Shown here: positions 1-7,641 of the stretch, in pieces
Numbering within the stretch: the first letter of the stretch is position 1
How the letters are laid out: every line of letters starts with the position of its first letter
Origin: JBDRGD01 sp043818095
Lineage (GTDB): Bacteria > Chloroflexota > Dehalococcoidia > Dehalococcoidales > RBG-16-60-22
Reading direction: 5' to 3'
Length of the DNA: 12,790 nt
Assembly (NCBI GenBank): GCA_043818095.1
Contig: JBDRGD010000151.1
Location: 1-12,790, forward strand
Program-made: the position numbers and the translations under genes
The notes under the pieces: model-generated
Database searches by the model: none
The model's input: the letters and a program-made list of their open reading frames with translations, nothing else
What the model was told of the DNA's origin: nothing

Positions 1-753
1 CCCAGTCGACCGCGTTGAGGAAGACCTGGAACCCGTCCCCCGGCTCTTTAATCCCCTCCCGCGTCCAGCGGGGGTGCTGCGTGCCGCGGATGTGGCGCTC
101 GGGGTGGGGCATCAGGGCGAAGATACGCCCGGAGGTATCGCAGACACCGGCGATGTCCGCCATCGAGCCGTTGGGATTGGACGGGTAGCCCGCGCTGCGG
201 CTGCCCTGCGCATCGGCATAATAGAGAGCCACGTTTATCTTCGGCAGGAGCTCGGCCTCCGTCACGAATTTGCCCTCGCCGTGGGCCACCGGGAGGTACA
301 TGCGCTCGATGCCCCGGGTAAAGACGCAGGGGCTTTCCGCCACCCCCAGGTAGACCCAGCGGCACTCGAACCTGCCGGAGTCGTTGGTGGTGAGCGTGGT
401 CCGGAGGCGGTCGCTCATCACCGGCTCGGGCAGGATGCCCGCCCGCACCATGACCTGGAACCCGTTGCAGATGCCGATAATCAGTCCGCCGCGCTCCACG
501 AAGCTCCGGATATTGTCGCCCAGCTTCAGGCGGAGCTCGTTCGCCAGCACCTTCCCCGCGGCGATGTCGTCGCCGTAAGTAAACCGCCGGGAATCGCCAG
601 AATCTGGTAATCGGAGAGATGTTCCTCCCCGCCGAGCAGGCGGTTCACGTGCACTAAGGTAGCCTCCGCGCCCGCCTTCTGGAAGGCGAAGGCCGTCTCG
701 CCGTCGCAGTTGCTGCCCGGCGCCCTCAGTACCAGCGTCCTGACTGTCGCCAT
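1..753 (-). pseudogene. purQ: Phosphoribosylformylglycinamidine synthase glutaminase subunit PurQ, frameshifted and cut by the window edge
   Basis: PurQ is the class I glutamine amidotransferase subunit of FGAM synthase. It releases ammonia from glutamine for PurL in step 4 of de novo purine synthesis in the cytoplasm. The ATG at 753-751 begins MATVRTLVLRAPGSNCDGE, and the frame is open to about 581, reading AIPGG. One base is then missing between 580 and 581. The expected GGFTYGDD is read as GGLLTATT, and the frame closes at 526. In the shifted frame the rest of the protein is intact to the edge: the nucleophile loop GICNGFQ (Cys codon 469-467, about residue 96 if repaired) and the His-Glu pair in MPHPER (about residues 217 and 219). 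About 251 residues lie in the window, so only the last few are missing. The start follows the purL stop by 4 bases, which suggests translational coupling, and no strong Shine-Dalgarno (SD) sequence is visible. Identity is certain. Whether the lesion is real or an assembly error cannot be told from here. Confidence 0.9.
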
Positions 754-757
754 ATCT

Positions 758-3604
758 TTACCAGCGCAGCGGCCGCTGCCACGCCTCCTTCAGGGCGGAA
801 ATCGGCACACTCATCTCATTACCCGTCAAACCCTGCACCTCCAGCGTGTCGCCGTCGCTGACCTCGCCGATAGCGATGCAGGGGACGTCCGCCATTATCT
901 TCTCGAACGCTTCCCGGTCCTCCGGGGCGACCTCTACCAGGAAGCGGCTGTTCGTCTCCGCGAAGAAGATAAAATCGTCGCGGGTGATGTTCTCCGCCAG
1001 GGGGACCTTGCGCAGTTGCACCGACGCGCCCAGGCCGCCGGCGAAGGCCATCTCTGCCAGCGCCACGCCGAGGCCGCCGTCGCTGCAGTCGTGGCAGGCC
1101 CTGACCAGGCGCTGTTTCGTGGCCTGGCTCAGGCAGTCCATCTGCCGTTTCGCCTGCTTCGGGTCAACCATCGGCACGCGGTTGCCCACCAGCCCCCGCG
1201 TGGCGTAGTACTCCGAGCCGCCGAGCTCGTTCCGCGTGGCGCCCACGATGTATATCAGGTCGCCCGCCCGCTTGAAGTCCATGGTCACCGCCCGGCTGAC
1301 GTCCTCGATGACCCCCAGCGAGGACACGAGCAGGGTGTGGGGAATAACAATCAGTTTGCCGTCCGCCTCGAACTCGTTGTTCAGGCTGTCTTTGCCGGAG
1401 ATGAACGGCGTGCCGTAGACCAGCGCCATGTCATGGCAGGCCTGCGCCGCCTGGACCAGCGCCCCCAGCATCTCCGGGCGGCCGGTGTTGCCCCAGCAGA
1501 AATTGTCCAGCAGCGCCACCCGCTCCAGGCTGCCGCCGACGGCGATTACCTGGCGCAGCGCCTCGTCAATCGCCGAAGCCGCCATCCAGTAGGGGTCGAT
1601 GTCCCCGTAGCGGGTGTTTATCCCGCAGCCGACAATCACGCCGCGCTCGCTGTCCAGGATGGGGCGGATAATGGCGGCGTCCCCGGGGCCGTCGCTGGCG
1701 GCGCCCACGAGCGGCTTGAGGACGTTGCCGCCCTGCACCTCGTGGTCGTACTGCCGGATGACCCATTCCTTGCTGCACACGTTCCAGGCCCCCAGCACGG
1801 AGAGCAGCGCCTCGCCCAAGTCCGGCGGCGGGGCCGCTTCCAGTTCCAGGTACTGCGGCTTGTCCCAGACGGCCTTGCGCTCGATTTGGGGCCAGCCCTC
1901 GTGGAGGAACCCCATCTCCAGGTCCGCCACCCGGTTTCCGGTATAGTCCAGGCGCAGGCGCCGGTCATCGGTGAACTCCCCGATGACGGTAGCCTCGACG
2001 CCTTCATCGGCAAAGAGCTTGATAAGCTCGTCGGCACGCTCCGGCGGCACGGCCAGCAGCATCCGCTCCTGGGACTCGGAGACCCATATTTCCGTGTAGG
2101 AGAGCCCGGCGTATTTCAGGGGCACCTTCTCGAGGTCGACGCGCACCCCGGTCTCCGCCGCCATCTCACCTACCGCCGAGGAAAGTCCCCCGCCGCCGCA
2201 GTCCGTGATTCTCCGGTAAAGCCCGAGGTCCCGCGCCTTCAGGAGGACATCGAGCATCTTCTTTTCCACGATGGGATTGCCGATCTGCACCGCGCTGACG
2301 GAGGTATCCCCGGAAGCCTCGGTCAGCTGCTCCGAGGCGAAGGTCACCCCGTGGATGCCGTCCCGTCCGGTCCTGCCCCCGACCACCACCACGAGGTCGC
2401 CCGGCTGCTGTCGTCCCTGCTGGGCGCGGTCCCGGGGGAACAGCCCCAGGGTGCCGCAGTAGACCAGGGGATTCGCCACGTAGCGGTCGTCGAAGAGGAC
2501 GGCGCCGTTGAGGGTGGGAATGCCCAGCCGGTTCCCGTAGTCGGCGACCCCCGCCCGCACCCCCTTGAAAATGCGGCGGGGATGCAGCACGCCCCTGGGC
2601 AGCTTCTCGTAGGGAAAGTCCGGAGGCCCGAAACAGAACACGTCCGTGTTCAGGATGGGCTTGGCGCCCAGGCCGGTACCCAGGGGGTCGCGCACCACGC
2701 CCCCGATGCCCGTCGCCACACCGCCGTAGGGCTCCACGGCGGAGGGATGGTTGTGCGTTTCCACCTTGAAGCACAGCGCCCAGTCGTCATCGAAAGCGAT
2801 AACCCCGGCATTGTCTAGGAAAACGGAGAGGCACCACGGCAGGTCCAGTTCCCGGGTGGCTTTCATGATGGTGCTCTTGAGCAGGTTGTTGATGACATTT
2901 CCGTGGAAGTTGATTTTACCGCGGAAGGTCTTGTGCACGCAGTGCTCGGACCACGTCTGCGCCAGCGTCTCCAGCTCCACGTCGGTGGGGACGCTCCCCT
3001 GCTTCCGGAAGTATTCCGTAATGACCGCGGCTTCGTCCTCGCTGAAGCCGAAGCGCTCCACCAGGACACGGGGTTTTGCGGTGATGTCCACCTTTTCCAG
3101 CCGGAACTCGTACCGCGGCTTTTCCGGGAAAGCGGCCTGCTCGCCGCGGGCGACGTGCTGGATAATGGGGTTTACCAGCAGGCGGCTGCAGATAATCTCC
3201 AGCTGCTGCCGGGAGAGTTCTCCGGTGAGAAGGTATTTCTTCCCCGTCTTGACCGCGGGGACCCCGGCGATGCCCAGGTCCGCGATTGCCTTGAGGATGC
3301 TGGCTTCCGCCGGGTCGGCGACGCCGGGATTGTAGGCCACCTCCACCAGGTGGCTCCCCGGAGGCGTTTCCGCCGCCGCGGAGACAGCGTCGTCATAGCG
3401 GTAGTCCTGCGTCACCGGGTCCGCCAGCAGCGCGCGGCAGACCATCTCCACCTCCTGCCGGGGCAGGTCCGCCGCCAGCCAGTAAACGTCGATAACGCGG
3501 GCAGCGGAAACGGTGTTGATGCCCAGGTCGGCAATGTCTTTTACCAGGCCCTGTCCCCGGGCGTCAGGAAACTGGCTCTTGAGGAAAACCTCAATTCGGT
3601 GCAT
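758..3604 (-). CDS. purL: Phosphoribosylformylglycinamidine synthase subunit PurL with tandem N-terminal PurS-like domains
   Basis: This is the ATP-dependent synthetase subunit of FGAM synthase, converting FGAR plus PurQ-delivered ammonia to FGAM. At 948 aa it is longer than small PurL (about 740 aa) and shorter than the one-chain enzyme (about 1300 aa). The extra length is N-terminal. Residues 2-68 and 85-151 are two repeats of a PurS-like unit, each starting with a beta-strand (HRIEVFLKS, HLVEVAYNP), with DIADLGI or AIADLGI in the middle and LLADP or LLVNP near the end. The PurL core follows, with WSEHC at 218-222, the ATP-site ETHNHPS at 282-288 and GGVATGIGGVVRD just after, and AETNSRFLVEV near the end. 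The ATG at 3604 has a GAGG about 13 bases upstream, which is rather distant. It lies third in the rpsU operon, 91 bases after the yqeY-like gene and directly before purQ. No separate purS is seen in the window, which fits the fusion. Confidence 0.96.
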   Translation of the reverse strand: MHRIEVFLKSQFPDARGQGLVKDIADLGINTVSAARVIDVYWLAADLPRQEVEMVCRALLADPVTQDYRYDDAVSAAAETPPGSHLVEVAYNPGVADPAEASILKAIADLGIAGVPAVKTGKKYLLTGELSRQQLEIICSRLLVNPIIQHVARGEQAAFPEKPRYEFRLEKVDITAKPRVLVERFGFSEDEAAVITEYFRKQGSVPTDVELETLAQTWSEHCVHKTFRGKINFHGNVINNLLKSTIMKATRELDLPWCLSVFLDNAGVIAFDDDWALCFKVETHNHPSAVEPYGGVATGIGGVVRDPLGTGLGAKPILNTDVFCFGPPDFPYEKLPRGVLHPRRIFKGVRAGVADYGNRLGIPTLNGAVLFDDRYVANPLVYCGTLGLFPRDRAQQGRQQPGDLVVVVGGRTGRDGIHGVTFASEQLTEASGDTSVSAVQIGNPIVEKKMLDVLLKARDLGLYRRITDCGGGGLSSAVGEMAAETGVRVDLEKVPLKYAGLSYTEIWVSESQERMLLAVPPERADELIKLFADEGVEATVIGEFTDDRRLRLDYTGNRVADLEMGFLHEGWPQIERKAVWDKPQYLELEAAPPPDLGEALLSVLGAWNVCSKEWVIRQYDHEVQGGNVLKPLVGAASDGPGDAAIIRPILDSERGVIVGCGINTRYGDIDPYWMAASAIDEALRQVIAVGGSLERVALLDNFCWGNTGRPEMLGALVQAAQACHDMALVYGTPFISGKDSLNNEFEADGKLIVIPHTLLVSSLGVIEDVSRAVTMDFKRAGDLIYIVGATRNELGGSEYYATRGLVGNRVPMVDPKQAKRQMDCLSQATKQRLVRACHDCSDGGLGVALAEMAFAGGLGASVQLRKVPLAENITRDDFIFFAETNSRFLVEVAPEDREAFEKIMADVPCIAIGEVSDGDTLEVQGLTGNEMSVPISALKEAWQRPLRW

Positions 3605-3647
3605 AAGAAGACTTCATCCTCACAATGAGAACGCGGGAGTAATTTTC

Positions 3648-3668
3648 CCGGAGGGCTCCACCCTCCGG
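3648..3668 (-). other. Perfect 8-bp hairpin in the yqeY-purL intergenic gap
   Basis: The sequence CCGGAGGG, a 5-base loop, and CCCTCCGG form a perfect stem. On the transcribed minus strand it is followed by GAAAATTACTC rather than a T-run, so it does not look like a standard intrinsic terminator. A second stem, CGGGA (3634-3638) with TCCCG (3646-3650), overlaps its inner arm, so the two could be mutually exclusive. The structure is seen directly. A role in attenuation, mRNA processing or stability is inference. Confidence 0.4.
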
Positions 3669-3695
3669 CTAATCCCCAATGTTGCCGGTGACCGC

Positions 3696-4157
3696 TTAAG
3701 CGGAGAGCAGTTCCGTGACCACGGTATTGATTTCCTTGCCGTCCGCCTTGCCCTTGAGCTCGGCGATAATCCGCGGCATGACCTTGCCCTTATCGCCGGG
3801 GCCCTGGGCGCCGACTTCCGCGATGATGCGCTTGGCGGCGGCGACAACCTCCTCGTGGCTGGCCTGCGCCGGGAGGTAACTCTGCAGTAGCGCCAGCTCC
3901 GCCTCTTCCTGAGCGACGAGGTCCGGGCGGTTGCCCTTCTGGAAAGCCTCGATGCTCTCCTGGCGGTGCTTCGCTTCCTTGGCAATCACCCCGAGGACAT
4001 CGGCGTCTTCCAGCGGCTTGTTAAGCCGGGCAATCTCGGCATTGGTAATTGCCGCCAGTAACATGCGGAGAGTGGAGCGCTTCAGCGTGTCTCCGCTCCT
4101 CATCGCCTGTTTCACATCTTCGGTGAGTTTCGCTTTCAGGCCCGGTTTTGTTTCCAT
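3696..4157 (-). CDS. YqeY-like protein (GatB/YqeY domain)
   Basis: This 153-aa protein is the standalone YqeY family, whose fold matches the C-terminal tail domain of GatB that contacts tRNA in the amidotransferase. The molecular role of standalone YqeY is not settled, and tRNA binding is inferred from the fold. It starts METKPGLKAKLTEDVKQAMRSG. The middle has the typical KEAKHRQESIEAFQKGNRPDLVAQEEAEL stretch (written here as KEAKHRQESI then EAFQKGNRPDL), then LQSYLPAQ, and the C-terminal half has GAQGPGDKGKVMPRI, all hallmarks of the family at its usual length of about 150 aa. ATG 4157 has GAGAGG about 10 bases upstream. It follows rpsU by 26 bases, and rpsU-yqeY is a well-known gene pair in other bacteria such as Bacillus. 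Confidence 0.93.
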   Translation of the reverse strand: METKPGLKAKLTEDVKQAMRSGDTLKRSTLRMLLAAITNAEIARLNKPLEDADVLGVIAKEAKHRQESIEAFQKGNRPDLVAQEEAELALLQSYLPAQASHEEVVAAAKRIIAEVGAQGPGDKGKVMPRIIAELKGKADGKEINTVVTELLSA

Positions 4158-4183
4158 AAATTCGCAACCTCTCGCGGTGACGG

Positions 4184-4381
4184 CTAGCGCCCAGCGACGC
4201 GGGCCGTCCGCTGCGTGGTGCGCCTCTTCGCCGCTTTCTTCCGCTTGCGCCTGATACTGGGCTTCTCGAAATGCTCCCGGCGGCGCAGCTCGGAGAGAAT
4301 TCCGTCCTGCTGGACCTTCTTAGTGAAGCGCCTCAGCAGGTTGTCAAAACTCTCCTCATCATGCAGTTTTACGTCAGCCAA
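4184..4381 (-). CDS. rpsU: 30S ribosomal protein bS21, TTG start
   Basis: bS21 is a small, very basic protein of the 30S subunit, located near the anti-Shine-Dalgarno end of 16S rRNA and involved in initiation. The 65-aa product begins (M)ADVKLHDEESFDNLLRRF and has the family's basic tail, FEKPSIRRKRKKAAKRR. The start codon is TTG at 4381-4379. An in-frame TGA (4384-4382) lies directly upstream, so no earlier start is possible. A perfect SD, AAAGGAGG (4398-4391), sits 9 bases before it. It is the first gene of the leftward rpsU-yqeY-purL-purQ operon. A weak start codon with a perfect SD suggests tuned translation, which is inference. Confidence 0.96.
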   Translation of the reverse strand: MADVKLHDEESFDNLLRRFTKKVQQDGILSELRRREHFEKPSIRRKRKKAAKRRTTQRTARVAGR

Positions 4382-4390
4382 TCAAATCAG

Positions 4391-4398
4391 CCTCCTTT
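4391..4398 (-). promoter_or_regulatory. Shine-Dalgarno site that fixes the rpsU TTG start
   Basis: AAAGGAGG on the minus strand lies 9 bases upstream of TTG 4381. Together with the in-frame stop immediately before that codon, it decides the start of rpsU. Confidence 0.85.
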
Positions 4399-4425
4399 AA
4401 AGCTACCCGATGATAATACCGTCAT

Positions 4426-4454
4426 ATTTTATGCAGCCCGTGACAATCTGTCAA
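4426..4454 (-). promoter_or_regulatory. Sigma70-type promoter of the rpsU-yqeY-purL-purQ operon
   Basis: On the minus strand, the -35 box TTGACA (4454-4449, 6/6) and the -10 box TAAAAT (4431-4426, 5/6) are separated by exactly 17 bases. Transcription would begin near 4419, giving a leader of about 37 bases before the rpsU start. It diverges from the gatC promoter. Confidence 0.8.
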
Positions 4455-4498
4455 GAACGGCGGGGACGGTTTTTGCCTGCCGGTATCTGGGTGGTGGC

Positions 4499-4579
4499 TG
4501 TCATTGCGAGGAGCGCAGCGACGAAGCAATCTTTTTCTCTCCGAGCTGGAGATTGCTTCGCCTTTGGCTCGCAATGACA
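4499..4579. repeat. 81-bp palindromic intergenic repeat, copy 1
   Basis: The ends are perfect inverted repeats, TGTCATTGCGAG (4499-4510) and CTCGCAATGACA (4568-4579). The inner arms are CGAAGCAATCT (4522-4532) and AGATTGCTTCG (4550-4560). The whole unit can fold into a long, slightly interrupted hairpin. A second, diverged copy lies at 6937-7008 in the same orientation. Repeats with this GTCATTGCGAGGAGC...GAAGCAATC core are familiar from many bacterial genomes, where they yield spurious peptides such as HCEERSDEAI. It carries no gene. It sits between the divergent rpsU and gatC promoters. It is MITE- or REP-like by structure, and mobility is inferred. Confidence 0.85.
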
Positions 4580-4607
4580 TTCCCGAATAAACCCGAATAA
4601 AGCTCTG

Positions 4608-4637
4608 TTGCGGCTGTTTCCGGCAGGGTGTTATAAT
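4608..4637 (+). promoter_or_regulatory. Extended -10 promoter of gatC-gatA
   Basis: A consensus -10 TATAAT (4632-4637) is preceded by TGT, giving an extended -10 (TGnTATAAT). The best -35 candidate is TTGCGG (4608-4613) at 18 bases, which is weak. It lies about 48 bases upstream of the gatC ATG. Confidence 0.7.
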
Positions 4638-4684
4638 TGGCGCAGACATCGCCGCCGCCAGAAACGTTCCCGGGGAGATAGATT

Positions 4685-4972
4685 ATGAGCTTAAGCCGTG
4701 AAGAAGTGCTGCACATCGCCCGGCTGGCGCGTTTGGGGCTCACCGATGCCGAGGTGGACCGGATGCGGGAGCAGCTTTCCAATATCCTGGAAAACTTCGA
4801 GATGCTGCAGCAGGTGGACACCACGGACGTTCCGCCCACGGCGCAGTCCATCTCCCTCCAGAACGTTTTCCGCGACGATGAAGTCGAGCCCTCGCTGTCC
4901 CAGGATGACGTCCTGGCGAATGCCCCGCGACGGGAAGGGGAGTTTTTCCGCGTGCGGGCGGTGCTGGAGTAA
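4685..4972 (+). CDS. gatC: Asp-tRNA(Asn)/Glu-tRNA(Gln) amidotransferase subunit GatC
   Basis: GatC is the small scaffold subunit that wraps GatA and GatB in the GatCAB complex, which converts mischarged Glu-tRNA(Gln) and/or Asp-tRNA(Asn) to the amidated forms. The 95-aa product begins MSLSREEVLHIARLARLGLTD (first 20: MSLSREEVLHIARLARLGLT), the characteristic GatC N-terminal helix. It continues with QLSNILENFEMLQQVDTTDV and ends with the usual DDVLANAP...FFRVRAVLE tail. Length is normal. ATG 4685 has GGGGAG 7 bases upstream. The gene is followed by gatA with a single base between the TAA and the gatA ATG, so translation is probably coupled. Confidence 0.96.
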   Translation: MSLSREEVLHIARLARLGLTDAEVDRMREQLSNILENFEMLQQVDTTDVPPTAQSISLQNVFRDDEVEPSLSQDDVLANAPRREGEFFRVRAVLE

Positions 4973-4973
4973 T

Positions 4974-6434
<1,461 letters not shown>

Positions 6435-6464
6435 GGAAAAGCGGGGGAGGGTCATCTAAAGCCC

Positions 6465-6929
6465 ATGCCGTCCGAAAGCCGCTGGTATCAGGACATCGCC
6501 CGGCAGGTCGGCACCTACCGGGACACGCTGGACAAGAAGACCGCGGGAAGGCTGAAGCTCGACCTGCTGCTCAGGGTGGCGGGGCGGGTGGACCAGTTTT
6601 CCGGGACGTGCGGGCAGTGCCAGCTTTACCGGCAGGAGGTAGAGAGGCTGGTGGGGGAAATGGGCAACCTGGCGCAGCTCCCCGGCCGGGAAGCGCTGCA
6701 CCAATACCGGAAGGCCCTTGATGTTATCGTGAAGCACCTCACCAGAGAGCACAAGCTGGTGCGCAAGGGGCAGAATATGGCGCTCTGGATAGGCATCGGG
6801 GTGGCTTTGGGCTCGGGACTAAGCGCTGCCTTGGACAATCCGGGACTCAGCGGCATGGGCATCGCCCTGGGACTGGCCATCGGCGCCTACCTGGACAAGA
6901 AGGCCGAGAAAGAGGGGAGAGTCCTGTAA
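6465..6929 (+). CDS. Small hypothetical protein with a CxxC motif and two C-terminal hydrophobic segments
   Basis: I do not recognise this 154-aa protein. Residues 1-100 are helical and charged, with one CxxC pair (Cys49, Cys52 in GTCGQCQ) that could bind a metal or be redox active. Residues 105-122 (MALWIGIGVALGSGLSAA) and 127-142 (GLSGMGIALGLAIGAY) are glycine-rich hydrophobic stretches separated by DNP, resembling a hairpin of two short membrane helices with glycine-zipper spacing. A basic tail, KKAEKEGRVL, follows. There is no N-terminal signal peptide, so the N-terminal domain is probably cytoplasmic. ATG 6465 is the only usable start after the gatA stop at 6432-6434. The nearest SD (GGAGG, 6446-6450) is 14 bases away, suggesting weak translation. 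It probably belongs to the gatC-gatA transcript. Base composition matches its neighbours. Confidence 0.75.
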   Translation: MPSESRWYQDIARQVGTYRDTLDKKTAGRLKLDLLLRVAGRVDQFSGTCGQCQLYRQEVERLVGEMGNLAQLPGREALHQYRKALDVIVKHLTREHKLVRKGQNMALWIGIGVALGSGLSAALDNPGLSGMGIALGLAIGAYLDKKAEKEGRVL

Positions 6930-6936
6930 TGGTGCC

Positions 6937-7008
6937 GTCATTGCGAGGAGCACGGCGACGAAGCAATCCCATCGTGTGAGGAGATTGCTTCGCTGCGCTC
7001 GCCATGAC
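6937..7008. repeat. 72-bp palindromic intergenic repeat, copy 2
   Basis: This is a second, shorter and more diverged copy of the repeat at 4499-4579, in the same orientation. The left arm starts GTCATTGCGAGGAGC and runs to GAAGCAATC (6960-6968). The right arm has GATTGCTTCGC (6982-6992) and ends GCCATGAC, with one mismatch to the left end. The loop region differs entirely from copy 1, so the arms are conserved but not the loop. It lies 8 bases past the hypothetical gene and could also act as a 3' stem-loop for that transcript, which is inference. Confidence 0.82.
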
Positions 7009-7042
7009 ATTAACCACCAAAATGAACCCGGGAGGAAAGCAC

Positions 7043-7093
7043 TTGCCAGAAACAGAGGTAAAATGCTACTCTGGACTTACGCTTCTGCTATAA
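7043..7093 (+). pseudogene. Possible 5' remnant of a small 'KCYSG' gene, or a leader peptide
   Basis: GGGAGGAAA (7030-7038) looks like a strong SD, and 4 bases later a TTG (7043) opens a 16-codon frame reading (M)PETEVKCYSGLTLLL, then TAA (7091-7093). The start resembles a family of short proteins (roughly 70-80 aa) that I recall beginning VKCYSG, so this may be the surviving beginning of a decayed gene. The stop overlaps the -10 box of the lrp promoter, so it is not part of the transcript from that promoter. It could be chance. I am not sure. Confidence 0.25.
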
Positions 7094-7094
7094 T
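7086..7094 (+). promoter_or_regulatory. Extended -10 promoter of the lrp-aminotransferase operon
   Basis: TGCTATAAT contains a perfect -10 (TATAAT, 7089-7094) with the upstream TG of an extended -10. No good -35 is visible at 16-18 bases. The lrp ATG is 46 bases downstream. The GGCCGG at 7108-7113 is a short palindrome in the leader, a possible but unproven operator half. Confidence 0.65.
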
Positions 7095-7140
7095 GATAAC
7101 AACCGTGGCCGGTCAGTAAGCGAATCCGGGAGGAGCTGAG

Positions 7141-7623
7141 ATGCTGCAGGAGATACTGAAAATACTGGAAGACGACGCGCGCATCACCCCCCGCCAGATT
7201 GCCACGATGACCGGCTCTTCTCCCGCTGAGATAAGCAAGCTCATCAAGCAGGCGACGGAAGACCGCGTCATCCTGAAATACAAGGCGATTATCAACTGGG
7301 ACAAGGTGACTGACGAGCAGGTCTGGGCGCTGATCGAGGTCAAGGTCACCCCGGAACCGGAGAAGGGCTTTGACGCCGTGGCGGAGCGCATCGCCAACTT
7401 TCCCCAGGTCAGCTCCATGTATCTCGCCTCCGGAGACTATGACCTGCTCCTCGTCGTCGTGGGCAAGAATGAGCACGCCATTGCGGACTTCGTTTCCCAC
7501 CACCTCTCCCACATCGAGTTTGTCCGGGGGACGGTGACCCATTTTGTCCTGAAGCGGTACAAGATTGACGGAGAAACACTGAACGGGGGGATGGAGGTCA
7601 AGCGTCAGCCGGTGATACTGTAA
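7141..7623 (+). CDS. Lrp/AsnC family transcriptional regulator
   Basis: A 160-aa DNA-binding regulator of the feast/famine (Lrp/AsnC) family, which usually senses an amino acid and forms octamers. Residues 1-55 form the winged helix-turn-helix, with ITPRQIATMTGSSPAEISKLI as the HTH and ILKYKAIINWDKV as the wing. Residues 62-145 form the RAM effector-binding domain, with ALIEVKVTPE at its start, and SGDYDLLLVVVGKNEHAIADF spanning the loop that contacts ligand in relatives. The C-terminal tail, about 10 residues ending VKRQPVIL, is slightly longer than usual. ATG 7141 has GGAGG 7 bases upstream. It precedes the aminotransferase by 18 bases in the same direction, so autoregulation together with that gene is the likely role. 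The ligand cannot be told from the sequence. Confidence 0.93.
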   Translation: MLQEILKILEDDARITPRQIATMTGSSPAEISKLIKQATEDRVILKYKAIINWDKVTDEQVWALIEVKVTPEPEKGFDAVAERIANFPQVSSMYLASGDYDLLLVVVGKNEHAIADFVSHHLSHIEFVRGTVTHFVLKRYKIDGETLNGGMEVKRQPVIL

Positions 7624-7641
7624 CCGGCGGCGAGGATAACG

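Noticed and set aside
575..590. Programmed -1 frameshift in purQ
   Set aside because: The site reads C GGT TTA. The P-site GGT would have to re-pair with CGG, there is no proper X XXY YYZ heptamer, and PurQ is not known for frameshift expression. An indel is simpler.
710..2818. A 702-codon plus-strand open frame opposite purL
   Set aside because: Shadow of purL in GC-rich DNA. It has low complexity, is rich in Arg, His, Ala and Val, and has no motif, while the minus strand carries all PurL motifs.
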